Program-made: the position numbers and the translations under genes
The notes under the pieces: generated by a model
Database searches by the model: none
What the model was told of the DNA's origin: nothing
Seen by the model: the letters and a program-made list of their open reading frames with translations, nothing else
Assembly (NCBI GenBank): GCA_028564705.1
Contig: JAPXFQ010001501.1
Coordinates: 558,001 to 622,000 of the forward strand
Source: Apricaphanius iberus
Lineage: Eukaryota; Chordata; Actinopteri; Cyprinodontiformes; Aphaniidae
Direction: 5' to 3'
Length of the DNA stretch: 64,000 nucleotides
Shown: piece by piece, positions 1 through 12,700 of the stretch
Layout: every line of letters starts with the position of its first letter
How positions within the stretch are numbered: position 1 is the stretch's first letter

Positions 1-54
1 AAGAGGAGAACAGTGGTTCTGTGGTTTGAGAAAAAAAAACTCAGCAAGGCTCAC

Positions 55-171
55 CCTTTCCCCATGAGTGACAATCTTGTAGTCCTTGGCAGCCTTGGCA
101 GCCCATTTCTTGGCCTCCTTCACCAAGCAGCTTTCTCCTTCAGAGGCCTGTGTGTCCTGTAGAGCCGACAT
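55..171 (-). CDS. fchsd1: fchsd1 exon 11 (last exon in window)
   Basis: 39 codons (residues 312-350) ending VKEAKKWAAKAAKDYK and IVTHGER, then donor GTGAGC. The KEA.KW...AA.DYKI..HG.RV segment ends the F-BAR extension and is close to mammalian FCHSD1. Acceptor CCCATAG. The remaining C-terminal exons, with both SH3 domains, are outside the window. Confidence 0.9.
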
Positions 172-3100
172 CTATGGGAACAGAGGAGGAACAAACACAT
201 TTTTCTTTCCTGAGCTGTGCAGTGAGGACCTATCTATGGCTAGAGGGAAAATCTACTCTTTGTGTGTCTATGTGTTTAACTAGCATTGTCATTCAATCTC
301 CTTTATGGCAGTTTATTTTCACGTGGCCCTTGTACTCCTGTCTGTATTTTGAACACACAGTCTTTGACAAAAGGAATAACATTTTTTGGAAAGCACCATT
401 TAAATTCCTTTTCTGGTCAGTGTGGACTTAAATCCAACTTAGATGGTGAGCTTCTATTTTAAACCGTCCGCCCGTGGCTGAACTGGAAAAATTCTGTAAG
501 CAACAATGGGCCACGAAAAATCTGTAAGTAATTAGTAGTTGAAACACACCCACCGAGTCCCTCAGACCAGGCTGGAAGATGAAATCAGACGTTTTTCCAA
601 AGGAAATGGATTCCTGTAAAAACTGATGGACATTCCTCTCTCTGGTCACCTGACAAGCAGAAGTAATGTGGATCAAATAATACGTTTCAATAATTCATCC
701 TGTCCTGCAGAACTTTTAACACTTCGTCAAGAAAGCATTAAAGTAAGTCTTTAGATTGTTTCTCTTGCTTTGATTTATGCTACGGGGGTTTAGGGAACAA
801 CTGTGATTAACCTCCTCCTGCGTCAGTAGCAATGGGTTTCTTATCTTCTACAAACAGCCCTTCATTGAAGCACTCCAGCACCATATTTACACTGGCCTTT
901 TCCCAATTGGTTCCTACTTTGTCTTATTTACAGAAGCTGCCAAATCTTTACTCTATTTGGTTGGTCCTGCTTTCCCCTCTCAGTGAGCCCCTCAGTTTTT
1001 CAACAGCTGCAAGGAGCTGAGGAATGCCTCATGTCTGGTTTCAGAAAACTGTCTGCACTCCTGAAATCCCCAACTCTGACGCAGTGAACTTGGTTTCACA
1101 GGAAGTGGAAAGGCAAGTTCATTAAAGCTTTGGTTTAGAAATCATAAAAGCATATTTTTGATTACTTGTGATAACATTCAGATTAAACATCATTCAGTGC
1201 CTTTATAGTAATCATTTTTTATTACTTTACCTTCATTTTTTGTTTCAGTGAGGCCTTGAGGTTTTGCAAAACACTGGGCTCAAATCCCAGGTCAGTCTGG
1301 CCCACAGTAATGGGCCTGGCTGATGTCCTGAGCTGACAGAGTGCGCTTTGGAAATTCCAGGAAAACATGTGTTTCCCTTCCAAAGGACTGATGTTAAATG
1401 GCTTATTTGATGGAGCTGACAGTGATGTGGTGAGACCAGCTTATAGTAATAACTCTAATAACAGCCCCTTTGGTAGGTTTAATATTCTGTTCCTGCCTGC
1501 CTGAAATGTGACATTCAGTGGTGGTTTCAGGAGTATCTTCCTGCAATTACAATGGCTGACAAGGGAGCCACAATATATCCAATCCATACTTTTATTCTTT
1601 CTTTTTACACTGCTAATTACTAAGCTATTATAGATGGTCTTAAATGTTGAAATAAATAGATAGATTACATTAGGTTATGGCACTGGTCCTCTAATATTGC
1701 AATTAGCAGAACAGTAAAGTTAGGTTAAGGTTATGTTGCTGAAATGTGTTAGGATTAGAAAATACCTCAGTTTAAGGGTTGTTGCTAGGTAGGATTAGTA
1801 ATAAATCAACCAGGCTAGCCAATCATAGACTGTTAACAGGTACAATTCATTATGGACGCCTAATAATCAATATATATATTACACAAAGAAGAAACCTCTG
1901 TTTGGGACGGCGGTTTTCGCTCGGGACTTCCGACGTGGTTTGGATATATGGCGGTGCCCTTGTCGGCCATTGCAACTGCAGTTGGATCCATCTCTGTGGT
2001 TTTGTTGTCACAGGTATCACCTACTGTACACTCCTAGAACCTTTTGATATGTTCTTGTCACAACCTCCAAAGTATTTCATAAGGGTTTTATGTGATGCGA
2101 CACAAAATAGCACATAGTTATGTAGTGGAAGGTAGACTTTCACTCCTTAATGTGAACATGGAAGTTTGGGCTATTCTGGCAAACAGAGGATTAATCAGAG
2201 GAGCAGCGAGGATGCTCATGGTAACTCAGGAGGACCTTCAGCAGGTAGAATGTAACTTCATCAAGCACCTTACAGATTAGAACCTTATGGAGGACTGGAA
2301 AGAAGAGCTGAGATCGTTTTGCCCGTTTACACTGTAAGTGTTGTAAGATGAGACACACACGGTAGCTAACAGACCTTAGCAACGCCATCCCATATCCTGC
2401 TGAACTGCTTGTGTGAGGCCAGACAGGTGTCCATCTCCGTCCCACAGAGCCGAGTGAAGTGGTGTCTCATGTCATCGTAAACATCTCCATCCATTTGCTG
2501 GTGAGGGAAACAGAGGAACATATCTAGGCTTGAATGGTTAAACAGACACTGTTACAGTGTCACAGTGTGATGAAGAATATCAAAACCAGCCTTCCACTTA
2601 GTCTGTGTGTGGGTGTGTAACCTCCATTAGAAGTGGTAGTTCATGTGTGTGATAATGATGCTGGTGTGCGTTGACGGCCGCCACTGTCAGCAGATACTCA
2701 TTACGAGCTTCAATCAAACGGTCCTCGCACTCTTTGAGCCGGGCACCGAGCTGCAGAAACCATGTATACACAAAGAATGGATAATCACGTTACATTTATT
2801 CTCACTTTTACTCCAATAAAATTACACAATGACTTTTAAAAACCCAAAAACATTTTAATATAGGGAAAATGTTGTATTCTACTCCAACAGGTTCATACCT
2901 TAGCCGTCATCTTATGTAGACCTGATTTGAAATGGAAAATCCCAAGTTCACTCTTTCTACCTCTGCATGAAGACATTAATTAAAAAATGTTAAAAATGTC
3001 AGGAAAGCGTGTTGAAGAGGCACATTGTTTCTTACAACAACAAAAAACATAAACAGAATGTCTTACATAGAATGCTATATAAGTTGACAGTCAGAAATAC

Positions 3101-6100
3101 TAAAGAATTAGTCTATTTATTGGTCTTTGGAAACCAGAGCTTTAATTTCAGAACAGCAAACATCATGGATTTTTTTTTAAATCTGAAAATGATGAAACAT
3201 GAATAAGTTGCAAAGGGACTTTCCATAAGACACTTTAAAACGACACTGTTTGACCTCTTTAAAACAGAACGGCACTAGGATATATGGATGTGTGGCTCGT
3301 GTTTTACTGAACCTCTAACCTTGTCTGTGCATCAGCGGCTTTCTCTCTGGCCACACTGGCGATTTGACTCAGGTGGTGGTAGCTCTTCTTGAGCCTGTGC
3401 AGTTCTCGTAGTGCGTCCACCACCTCACCCTGCACTCTCTGCAGTCGCTCCACACCCTGCAATTGGTCATTTCCTCATCAATTATTTCTTGGGGGTCACA
3501 TCCTGTGCCAAATGATCTTTAACATTATGTTCACATGCTGTCTCACTCTTTTGACTCGAATTTCCTTTGCATTGTGGAGATTTCTGGAGGCATGTCCAAA
3601 AAGTCTGCGGTATTCTTCTGCAGCGGCAAGTCGTGAAGCGGCAGTGTGAGCTGTGGCATCCACCACAGATCGCCACACACCAAACACACTCCTGAAAACA
3701 CATGCACCATCAACAGTAACTGATACAAATACGGTCATGGTATGCACCAAAGTTCTAACTCAGTAGGTCTGAGTTAGAACTTTGTACAGTTATTTTAGTC
3801 ATTTTTAAATCATTGACAGTTGAGAATATCTAAAAGTTAAAAAAGAAATACAGCAGGCCGTTTAGAAGACAATGGATTTATGTAACCTGTATTTAATAAT
3901 CCTTTGAAGCATTTTCCTGTTTGCATTAGATCTTACTGATTTATTACCACGCCCTTAGGTGCCTCAACAATGGGGATACAGATTAAAAAGTAACTTCATG
4001 ACTGTGATCACTAACAATTCCATGTTAGATCATTAGGAAAATTCTACTATCTATCACTGAAGTATTTTGCTGAGTCAGGATTGCTGGATGTAATTATGTT
4101 TTTTCTTTCATTGCCCATTTAATGACAAAGTCAGACCCTTATGGCTGTATAGTTACTTACAACAATTCAGTGTTCCTACAATCTGAAAAAAAGACTTTCC
4201 ATTTAAAAAGCATTACTGCATACTGCTTAACTAAAGAATAACAAAAATAATCAAAAGTGTGGCAGTGTAGAATTCATTCAAACAGCATTCACACGTGTGT
4301 GTGTGTGTTCTCGTATTACTACCCTTCTTAGGACCGTCCTTGGGATATTCACTAACCTTCTTGGGAACGATGGGCGTTGTTAAGACCGAAGTTCTGACTT
4401 TCTGTGCTACCACACATTCCATGCGCACTTTGGATTTTACATCACAGACTGCTGACTAAGCAAAACTTTCATCAGATCATCCTACCTGCGTTTCATCTTC
4501 TCTATTTCATGGGTGAATAACGTAAATTTTACTCAAATCATTTTATAACTGGCCTTCTTTAAGATATTATATCGCTACTAATTTACATGCCAACATTGTT
4601 GGTTGTTAGTTTCACGTCTGTAATAGTGTTAAATCGCATGTAAATAACTAAACTCGCCCCATTGTTTAGAGTCAACCGCGTGAATTGCGCCAATTACGGT
4701 CTATTTTGGGGGATATTTGTGCCTGCCCTAATACTACTATTCAATATTTTGGAGTAATAATACCTTTTCTTAGATCATCCTAAATACGTGCTCGAAGGAG
4801 CCCGTTGAGAAGACATAAGCTGGCTGATGCGTAGCGTAACATGGCGTCACCAGGTGCGTTCATTATTAATTAGAAGCACATTTTCTTTTAAGCTTCTGAA
4901 ACGAAGTGAAAAAAGCTTTTAAGCTCTCCTGTGTGCATCACATTTTACTGGCTTGGTATGGTTTATCGGCCATCTACAGATAAATACCAGATCACGGTTT
5001 ATTGTGTTAGTAAGTAATTATCTTTATATTGAGATTACGTCTGTTGTGAATTTGCGCTATATCAGTGCAAGTGAACTCATGTCATGAAGTTCTGGGCTTG
5101 ATGGTAGGTGGTAGAAGCAGTTAATCCAGTTATGATGTGATGCAAGCTGTTTAGCACCTCTAAATAAGTAATAATAACTAATCTAATGGTTTCCTAACAT
5201 TTTTTTATTTCTTCTTTTAATCTATATAGTGAGGAACATAAGTATCTGAACAACCTGGGATTTTCTAAGTTCTCCTGCTCAGAAATTATGGAGGGATCTA
5301 AAATTTGTTGGAGTTTCTCCGCTGTGAGAGAGCATTTTTTTTAATTCAGAAAATCATTTCGCATGACTTTTTAAATAATTTGTGTTATATTGCTGCAAAA
5401 AAGTATTTTAACACCTGAGAAAATCATAACAATTTCAGAGGTCATTGTTGACTATTATATGTGGGTCATTGGAATAGGAGCGGAGATCTGGTGAATCAAA
5501 GATATCTGTTGCTCAGCTGAGAGAGATGTGCTATTTGTTGCCCACACACATCGAGGTGCTAATTTATAAATGCATGTTTTATTTTTGAGCCCTCCTGCAG
5601 CCTCTGGAACAATAAGATTCATTTCATAAGCTCTAATATCAGCTCATCATCATAAAATTCAGACAATTTAATTCCTGTGGAGTGTTTTGGACATGTGCTT
5701 TATTTCAACCAATGAAGATGTCAGCTGAAGAGGTTCGGTTGTGTCCTTAAACTTTGGGCTGTTGGAGGCTTCTGGTTTGTGTTTTGGTCAAACCAAGTAT
5801 ATCAATGTATGATTTAAATATGTATTTATCTGTGACGATTGAACACATTTGAGACCATCGGCATGTTATAGAAGTTTACTGTTCTTATGGATCCAGAGCA
5901 AAGCAAAGAAAACTTTAATCCAAAGCTGATGGGAGTAGTTGGTTGATTTAATGTTGATAGCATAAAGACTTTGATAGCAAGAATACATGATTGTTTTGTG
6001 TTTTATATAATCATATTCATAGATGTTTTTTTATCAACTACAGAATCTTTTGATTGAATTGAATTTTCTCCATCTGTGCTAACCATGTACGTCTAACATG

Positions 6101-6677
6101 GTATGATAGTCTGATCATGGTTTTTAGTTCATTTATATGTGCTAATCACGTTTATAGAAAAGGTAGGATATTCTGATCACATTTTTAGTGCTTCTATATG
6201 CCAGTTTAGGCTTTATATTAAACAGGTAGCATGTTCTATATTGAAAGAAATGCTTTCGTTAATTATATAAGTTGTTGCTATGCTACGGCTAAAATGCCAC
6301 TTCTGTCACGTCATTTATAAAATCTTTTCCAATGATTATTTAACATCAAAGCTAACAGTTGTTGGTTTTCGGGATGTAAACATTACGGTAGCACATTCTG
6401 AGGGGTAGCACCAACTGATAGACATAGCTATCAATACGTGCTACGGTAGGACATTCTGACGAGGTAGCACAGATAGTCAGAACACCGGTCCTAATACGGC
6501 AGACAGCCCTTGTTAGGGTTAGGGGTTAGGTTTAGAAGTACAGTGTGAATTGAGTTTTAGTTAGGCTTAGGGTTAGGTATAGATCAGTAAAGGTTAGGGT
6601 TAGGAAAAGTGTCTGGGTGTAAAACCACTTACTAAAATCAATGGAAGTCAATGGACGGTCCTAATATGGCTAGCAAT

Positions 6678-6716
<39 letters not shown>

Positions 6717-9700
6717 AATCACCCAGAGGTTACAGCGTCCGTATTTCCTCTCTGCCAGTCTCTCTTTTGGTACTGGACGGCTAACCTCTGCAGAGCCTGA
6801 AGGAAAACCAGCTTTTCAAAAAAGAGACAGCATCATAGATAACGCTGTTCTAATCTAGTGGTGTCCAAAATCAGTCCTCAATTGCCAGTGTCTTTCATGG
6901 CCTAATACAGTTACTGGAACAAGACCACTGAATGAGATATTAATTCCTTAGGCTGCCTCTCAGCTGAAGTTTGAACCAGCTGTGCTGGAGCAGAGACTTA
7001 TTTAAAACTGGCAGGCCTTTGGTCATTGAGAACTGGAGCTGGCTGCCCTGTTTTAGCTAGATGGAAACCATAAAAAAGAAAAAAGAAAAGGGGAATTGCT
7101 GTTTGTCTGTCTTGCTGTCTTAACAGATGTTTAGGTGCAGCACTGTAAAAAGTATTGCAAAATGTTCTATAAATGTTTAAAGTAGCTGATCTCAATAATC
7201 TAAACTGCATAAAAAACCAGGATAAAACAGGCCTTTTTCATGCAAAATATAACACAAATAGTAGATTAACATCAAAACCAGAAACAAATCAGAGTAAAGA
7301 GAAAATCAAGTATTGGGAGTTTTGTTTCTACACATGCAACTGATCCTTGGCTGATTCAGGTCAGAGGTCATGTTATCCGAATAATTTCTGTATTTGCCAT
7401 TTTTTTTAAATAATGATGGAAAAATTTGAAGGGTTCCAGCCATTTTGACAGATTAGTATTCAAAACTCTGAGCACTTAATGTAAATTTGCAGACATTTTC
7501 AACTTTACGCTTGGAGTAAACATAACTAAATCAATCGAAAAAGATTCTCATGAAAACATCTTCCCAGGCCTGGACACCATACTCAATACATCTCACTAAC
7601 CTGGAGCTGACAGCGCACTGAACAGCACATGACACAGACAATAGTCCCTACAGTTTACAGCAAAAACAGTGCACTGAAACAGACAGCCCCTTGTTCAGAG
7701 AGTTTTGTCGTAATGTGATCATTTCAGTTGGAAAAATGTTTCCTGATTTCAAAACTATTCCTAAAGAGGCGCTTCAGCCTCCATTTTTGCAGAGCAGGGA
7801 AAATTTTCATAATACCTGTAGCTTATTAATCGGCATAATGTGTGATGGCAGGATGTGGATTCTCTGTTTAGTTTGTTCAGATATAAGCTAAAATAAATGA
7901 AAACTAAATACGGACATATTTTATCATTTGAAAAAAAAAAGGACAACAAAATTGATTATAACTAGATTCTTTTAAAACCGTCAGTGAAAATGACCGACAA
8001 TAAAATGTTGTAGTATGACCTCTGACTTAGGTATGCTTGTATGTAGTAGGAAATATAAAATGAGTTACTGATTCCTATTGTTACAGTTGTTAAACTTGTT
8101 TCGCAGATTCATATACAGTGATAACAATATACAGTAAAAACAAATACAAATCACAAGCAACAGCTCCAGATGTACAGACCATCCATCTGTTCTTAGACTT
8201 TAAGAGCTACATCTGCCGAGATTTAATGCCTAGATGACATCCTAGGCCTTTCTTTCTTTCTTTTCTTTTTTTTTTTTGCAGAAAAAAATAGATCTTTGTT
8301 TGCTTTTACATGAAGATGGAGAATTTCTCACATATGTGAATCCAGACAGTTCTTAGAAGTTAAGCTCTGTGGTGGAGAAATAAAGAAAATCTGAAAGTCC
8401 TGTGGCTTTTCTTTGAAAACGAATATAAACAGATGTGTTTGAAATACTAAGCTTTACATTTTCTCATCTTTACCATGGATACATTTGCATTTTTATCATT
8501 TTCCAAATGTGCAACAGACATTCAAAATATGTAGTTAGAAGTGAAATTGTGTCAATGTTATGTTTTGTTATGTTCTCTAAACCACGCGTGGTTTTGCTGA
8601 TATCGCATGATTTCGGGCTCTCTCGGTGACCGCTGCTTCCCTGCGGCTACAAGCTGCTGACGCCCCCTGTGGAAAGGGCCAAGCAGCAGAATACGCGAGT
8701 AAAACGTACTGCTCCTGTAACGTGCTGCTGACACGTCCAGTGGAAAGCCTGGGTAGCTCGATTTATGGTTGACGAATCCGCGTGGTCCGCACGGCTCCAT
8801 GCGGCCAAATTACGTCATTTCAGCAACCACACCTCTCCGCGCGGCCACCGCGGAAACCCTAATTTTGTAACGACGGGGACGGTCCTACGCGGAAAAACAT
8901 GGCCGAGGTTCGTAAATACAGACATTATTATAATTTGGCCGATAGAGATCACTGTGATCAACTGTTTTAATGGATGAGTGGACAGTCTCCTTTTTCATCT
9001 TTTTTCCTAAGTAAACAGCTTAAAAGTTCTGCTTCGTTTAAGCTCACGGGTGTCACAATCTTGTAAACAGTGATTGCTACTTCTACTATAGTGTAGTGTT
9101 GTATGTTTGCTGTAGAGCCCTACGCCGCCCCTACAGTCTTCAAGAATATTGATTCTCAGCAGGGACAAGCCGCAAAGAGGTATAAACGCTGCTAGAAGAA
9201 GTCTCAGCGGTTCCGCACGTTTCATTTCCGTGCGGAATGTACACGCGTCAAGCATAAACCTAACAGTTCACTGGCAAAAATTGTAATAAAGCTTTAATAC
9301 CTAAGCCTTAAAATGGCTGTCTGTTTTTTTTCTACCTATTTTGGCTGTAAAAAGGACAAACAATGTTTATTGATTTTTTGACTAGTGAATCAATTCCTAA
9401 AAGTGAAAATTGAATAGATTCTTTAAAAAGAAACGATTTGGAATAAATAAATAAAACAATTCAGACTCAGCAGTAAAATTATGTAAACCTAATTTTTCTC
9501 TTTCTTAAATCAGAAACACTGTTAAACTGCATGTAGCAACAGTGGAGAGGAAAAAATCCCCTTTAACAGGAAGAAACCTCAGCAGAACCAGAACCTGGCT
9601 CAGTACGAGCGGCCGTCTAGGAGCCATTGAAGAGAAACTAAAACAGGGGAAATATGATCTCTCTTTTTAATATTAATCAGAACTCTTGCTGCATTATGCA

Positions 9701-12700
9701 TACTTACTAATATTAAACAATCACAGCAGTCCAGCCCTGAAGTAACAAATGCATGGACTAGTTTCTCTGCATCATTCCAGGAAAGGATGTTTTGAATTTT
9801 AGCAATGATCCGGAGGTGAAGAAGGGAATCCTAGAAACCTGTTTAATATATAATTTGAATGAATAAATCCATATGAAAATATGAAAAGAAAAATGTTTAT
9901 TTTGAGACTTCACAGTGATGGTAAAACCTTACAAGCTGTGTGCTGAAAAGACTGCTTAAAATTTTGACACATATAACAAGCTACATCTCGAACTTTCAGT
10001 AGTGGCATTAGTTCTGTGGTCCTGGTCAAAGTTCTCCATTCAGGATTAAGACCCTGTATGACCTAAACAACCTCTTAGAAAATCTGATTTTAGCCAATTT
10101 GAAAAAGAAAAAATATCTGTGTGAAGACCAGTCCCGGCGCCATGGGCGGGCATTGGGGGGCATTGCCTGCCCACAGAGACAGCTGTGCCTGCCTTGGAAA
10201 TCTGATATAATCAGGCCAAGATCTGACTGTTGTACACAATCCGTACCAGTTGGTGGCAGAAGTGCACCAATTTGTTGTTAGCAGGCCTTTTATAAACACA
10301 AAGAATAGGAAGAAGCGCTGTGCGGCTAACTTGCATGCTAACGGTAGTTCTGATGAAAGTTATTTGCAGAGCAGCAGAGGATGTTTGATTTCAGACAAAG
10401 GACTTGTTGTGGTCTAACTATTTAAATGGAGGGCATTAACTGGACCGTATTGGATGTAAAAATACAGTTTTGTTTGAGATGGCTGTTTTGGAGTTCCTCT
10501 TCAATCTGTAAGTTTTTATTTCATGCTTTTTGAGTGATTTGACAAAAGCTTGTACTGTGTCTAAAGCTATGATTCATATCATTGACTGGCATACATAATT
10601 TTAATCATGAGCAGAGATAGGATGGTGTTGAGAAGTGGGAAAACAAAACAAACAACAACCACCAATAGAACAACATGAGCAAAACGGATCTGACGATATG
10701 AACTAAGAACTATACATTCACTACACATAAAAATTGATTAATGAACATCACAATAATGTTTCTCTTAAGCTCCTGGTACCAACTATCTATTGACAACAAC
10801 CTCAGCTCAAGATTATGTCCGTACACACCAATGTCCCCACACCTATGTGTTGTGTGTGAGAGCATGCAGATGTAAATAAGGTTTCCCCATGGAAGTGATT
10901 GATAGCTAGTGTAATGAGTCGTCAATCCGTCCTACTGGAATCTACACAGGCATGAAGGAGGTCGGAGACGTATACGTACAAAGCCCCCCAGAACGCAGGG
11001 GCCACAAGCAGCCCAGCGCAGGGCCAACTGCCCACCAAGAGAGAAACAGATCGAAGCAGCAGGGAAACACCCTGCAGCCGCAATGCTGGGGCTTGGGAGG
11101 TAGTAGGGAAGGGCCCACAGGCTCCGCCAGAAACAGGCTACGCCAGGGCGGGCCCAGGCCAGCAGCTGGAAGCCACGGGGATCAAGGGCGCCCCGCCGCC
11201 CAGCAGGGCACCAACCAGTGGTCGGCCGACAAGGGTTCCCCGCCACCGCCGCAAGGCAGGAGGGACCAGCAGCCGGCCGAAGGACGACAGACTTGCCACC
11301 CCGGGCCAATCCCCACTACCAAAAACTCCTCACTGGATGTGTGGCCTGAGATGTTCCAGGCCAGAGGGCAGCCAAAGACTCAACCTGGCAAGTAGAGATA
11401 GACATGCGTACCTCCCTCTTACGCACACACACTCTCTTCAACACAGGAAAACCGAAAAATGACGCTGTACACTCATTCATACATCCTATACATACTCTAT
11501 ACTCCCAGGCCCAGGGACAGATGCCCTAATAGAGCAACATGCCCCTGCACCCGGGAGACGAACCCCCTGCCCACCAGGATGGGGACAAGCAGACCACCAA
11601 AGCCCCCACCATGGCAAGAGTAGCCCACCAGCCCAGGTCCCCACCCAGACGGCCTGATATACCCCCCGGACTCCAACCCATGATGGTCAAACGAACAGGG
11701 CCGTGAGAAATCCCCCAACCTTTCTACCCCACTCGAATGTGGTGTTGTTACGTGTTGTTCTGATGTTCACTTAAAACAGAGGGGCGGGAGATGGGAATGC
11801 TGCCAGGCACCCCATCTTCCACCTCAGGCCCTCAGTGTCTAGATGCAATTAAGCATCGGGCACCAGCACATAGGGCAAGGCTCCTTAAAGGGCTCTGCCT
11901 CCAGCGCTGAGGTGTATCCACCGCCAGATCCCTACATGTGTGTCTCATGTAAATGTTGCGAGTGAAACTGTATAAGTTGTACAATTAAAATTGGGACCCA
12001 GGCTGCCACCGGGCAGTGAAGACAGAAAACTCCTCCACGCACCACAGTGACGTGCCCACAAGGCCCTATGTGAATGGTATAATGAAGGAGCAGGTGGACA
12101 GAGGTGTCCGGGGATTGGGTAGGAAATGACTGGGGTGACACAATGCCATCCCCAGGGGGCCAGCTCCCGTGCTGACTCCAATAGGCACCCTTGCTCAGCA
12201 TGATCCACCAGGGGTGGGAGGCCCCAGCACGTCAAAGTCGGGGCCCACGGCTGAGGCACCACCAAGCGCCATGGGAGCCAAGGCCATCCCCCCGCCTCCA
12301 TCCCAGGGGAGACCTAAATCCATCCCAACATTCAGACTACTATCAAAACACAGGACACTAGACACCCAGGTTGAGTTTAGCCCACCCTACCCCTGGACAT
12401 CCTCACCCACCGTCCAAGCGCACCCCATTAGGGAGAGCACCTGTGCTGGATGGTAAACGCCTCCCCACCTACAAGAGAGGCCCCCAGCACCGCCCGCACA
12501 ACAAGGGCCACAGCGCTGGGGTAAGAACCCAGCGCACCACCGACTCGGATAGCCCGGCCACACCGTGCCGTGCCTGTGAGCAGACCAAAACCCCAGGTGG
12601 CTGACCCACCAGGCCGACATCCACCACCCTTCATATTGTCGTCCCATGGCCGGGAAGCAACCAAAACCAGCGCCCCCACCCACAAGCCCAGACCCCACCA

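Larger units (their letters stand above)
3692..6722 (-). other. fchsd1 intron 4
   Basis: A 3.0 kb intron. It holds a perfect hairpin (3748-3784), a GT/CA microsatellite-linked repeat (about 4285-4435), a Tc1-like fragment (5227-5460) and the TTAGGG-bearing repeat (about 6360-6712). The remainder is AT-rich with nothing recognised. Confidence 0.75.

Noticed and set aside
6510..6605. True internal telomere
   Set aside because: Only a few irregular units inside a known dispersed repeat.
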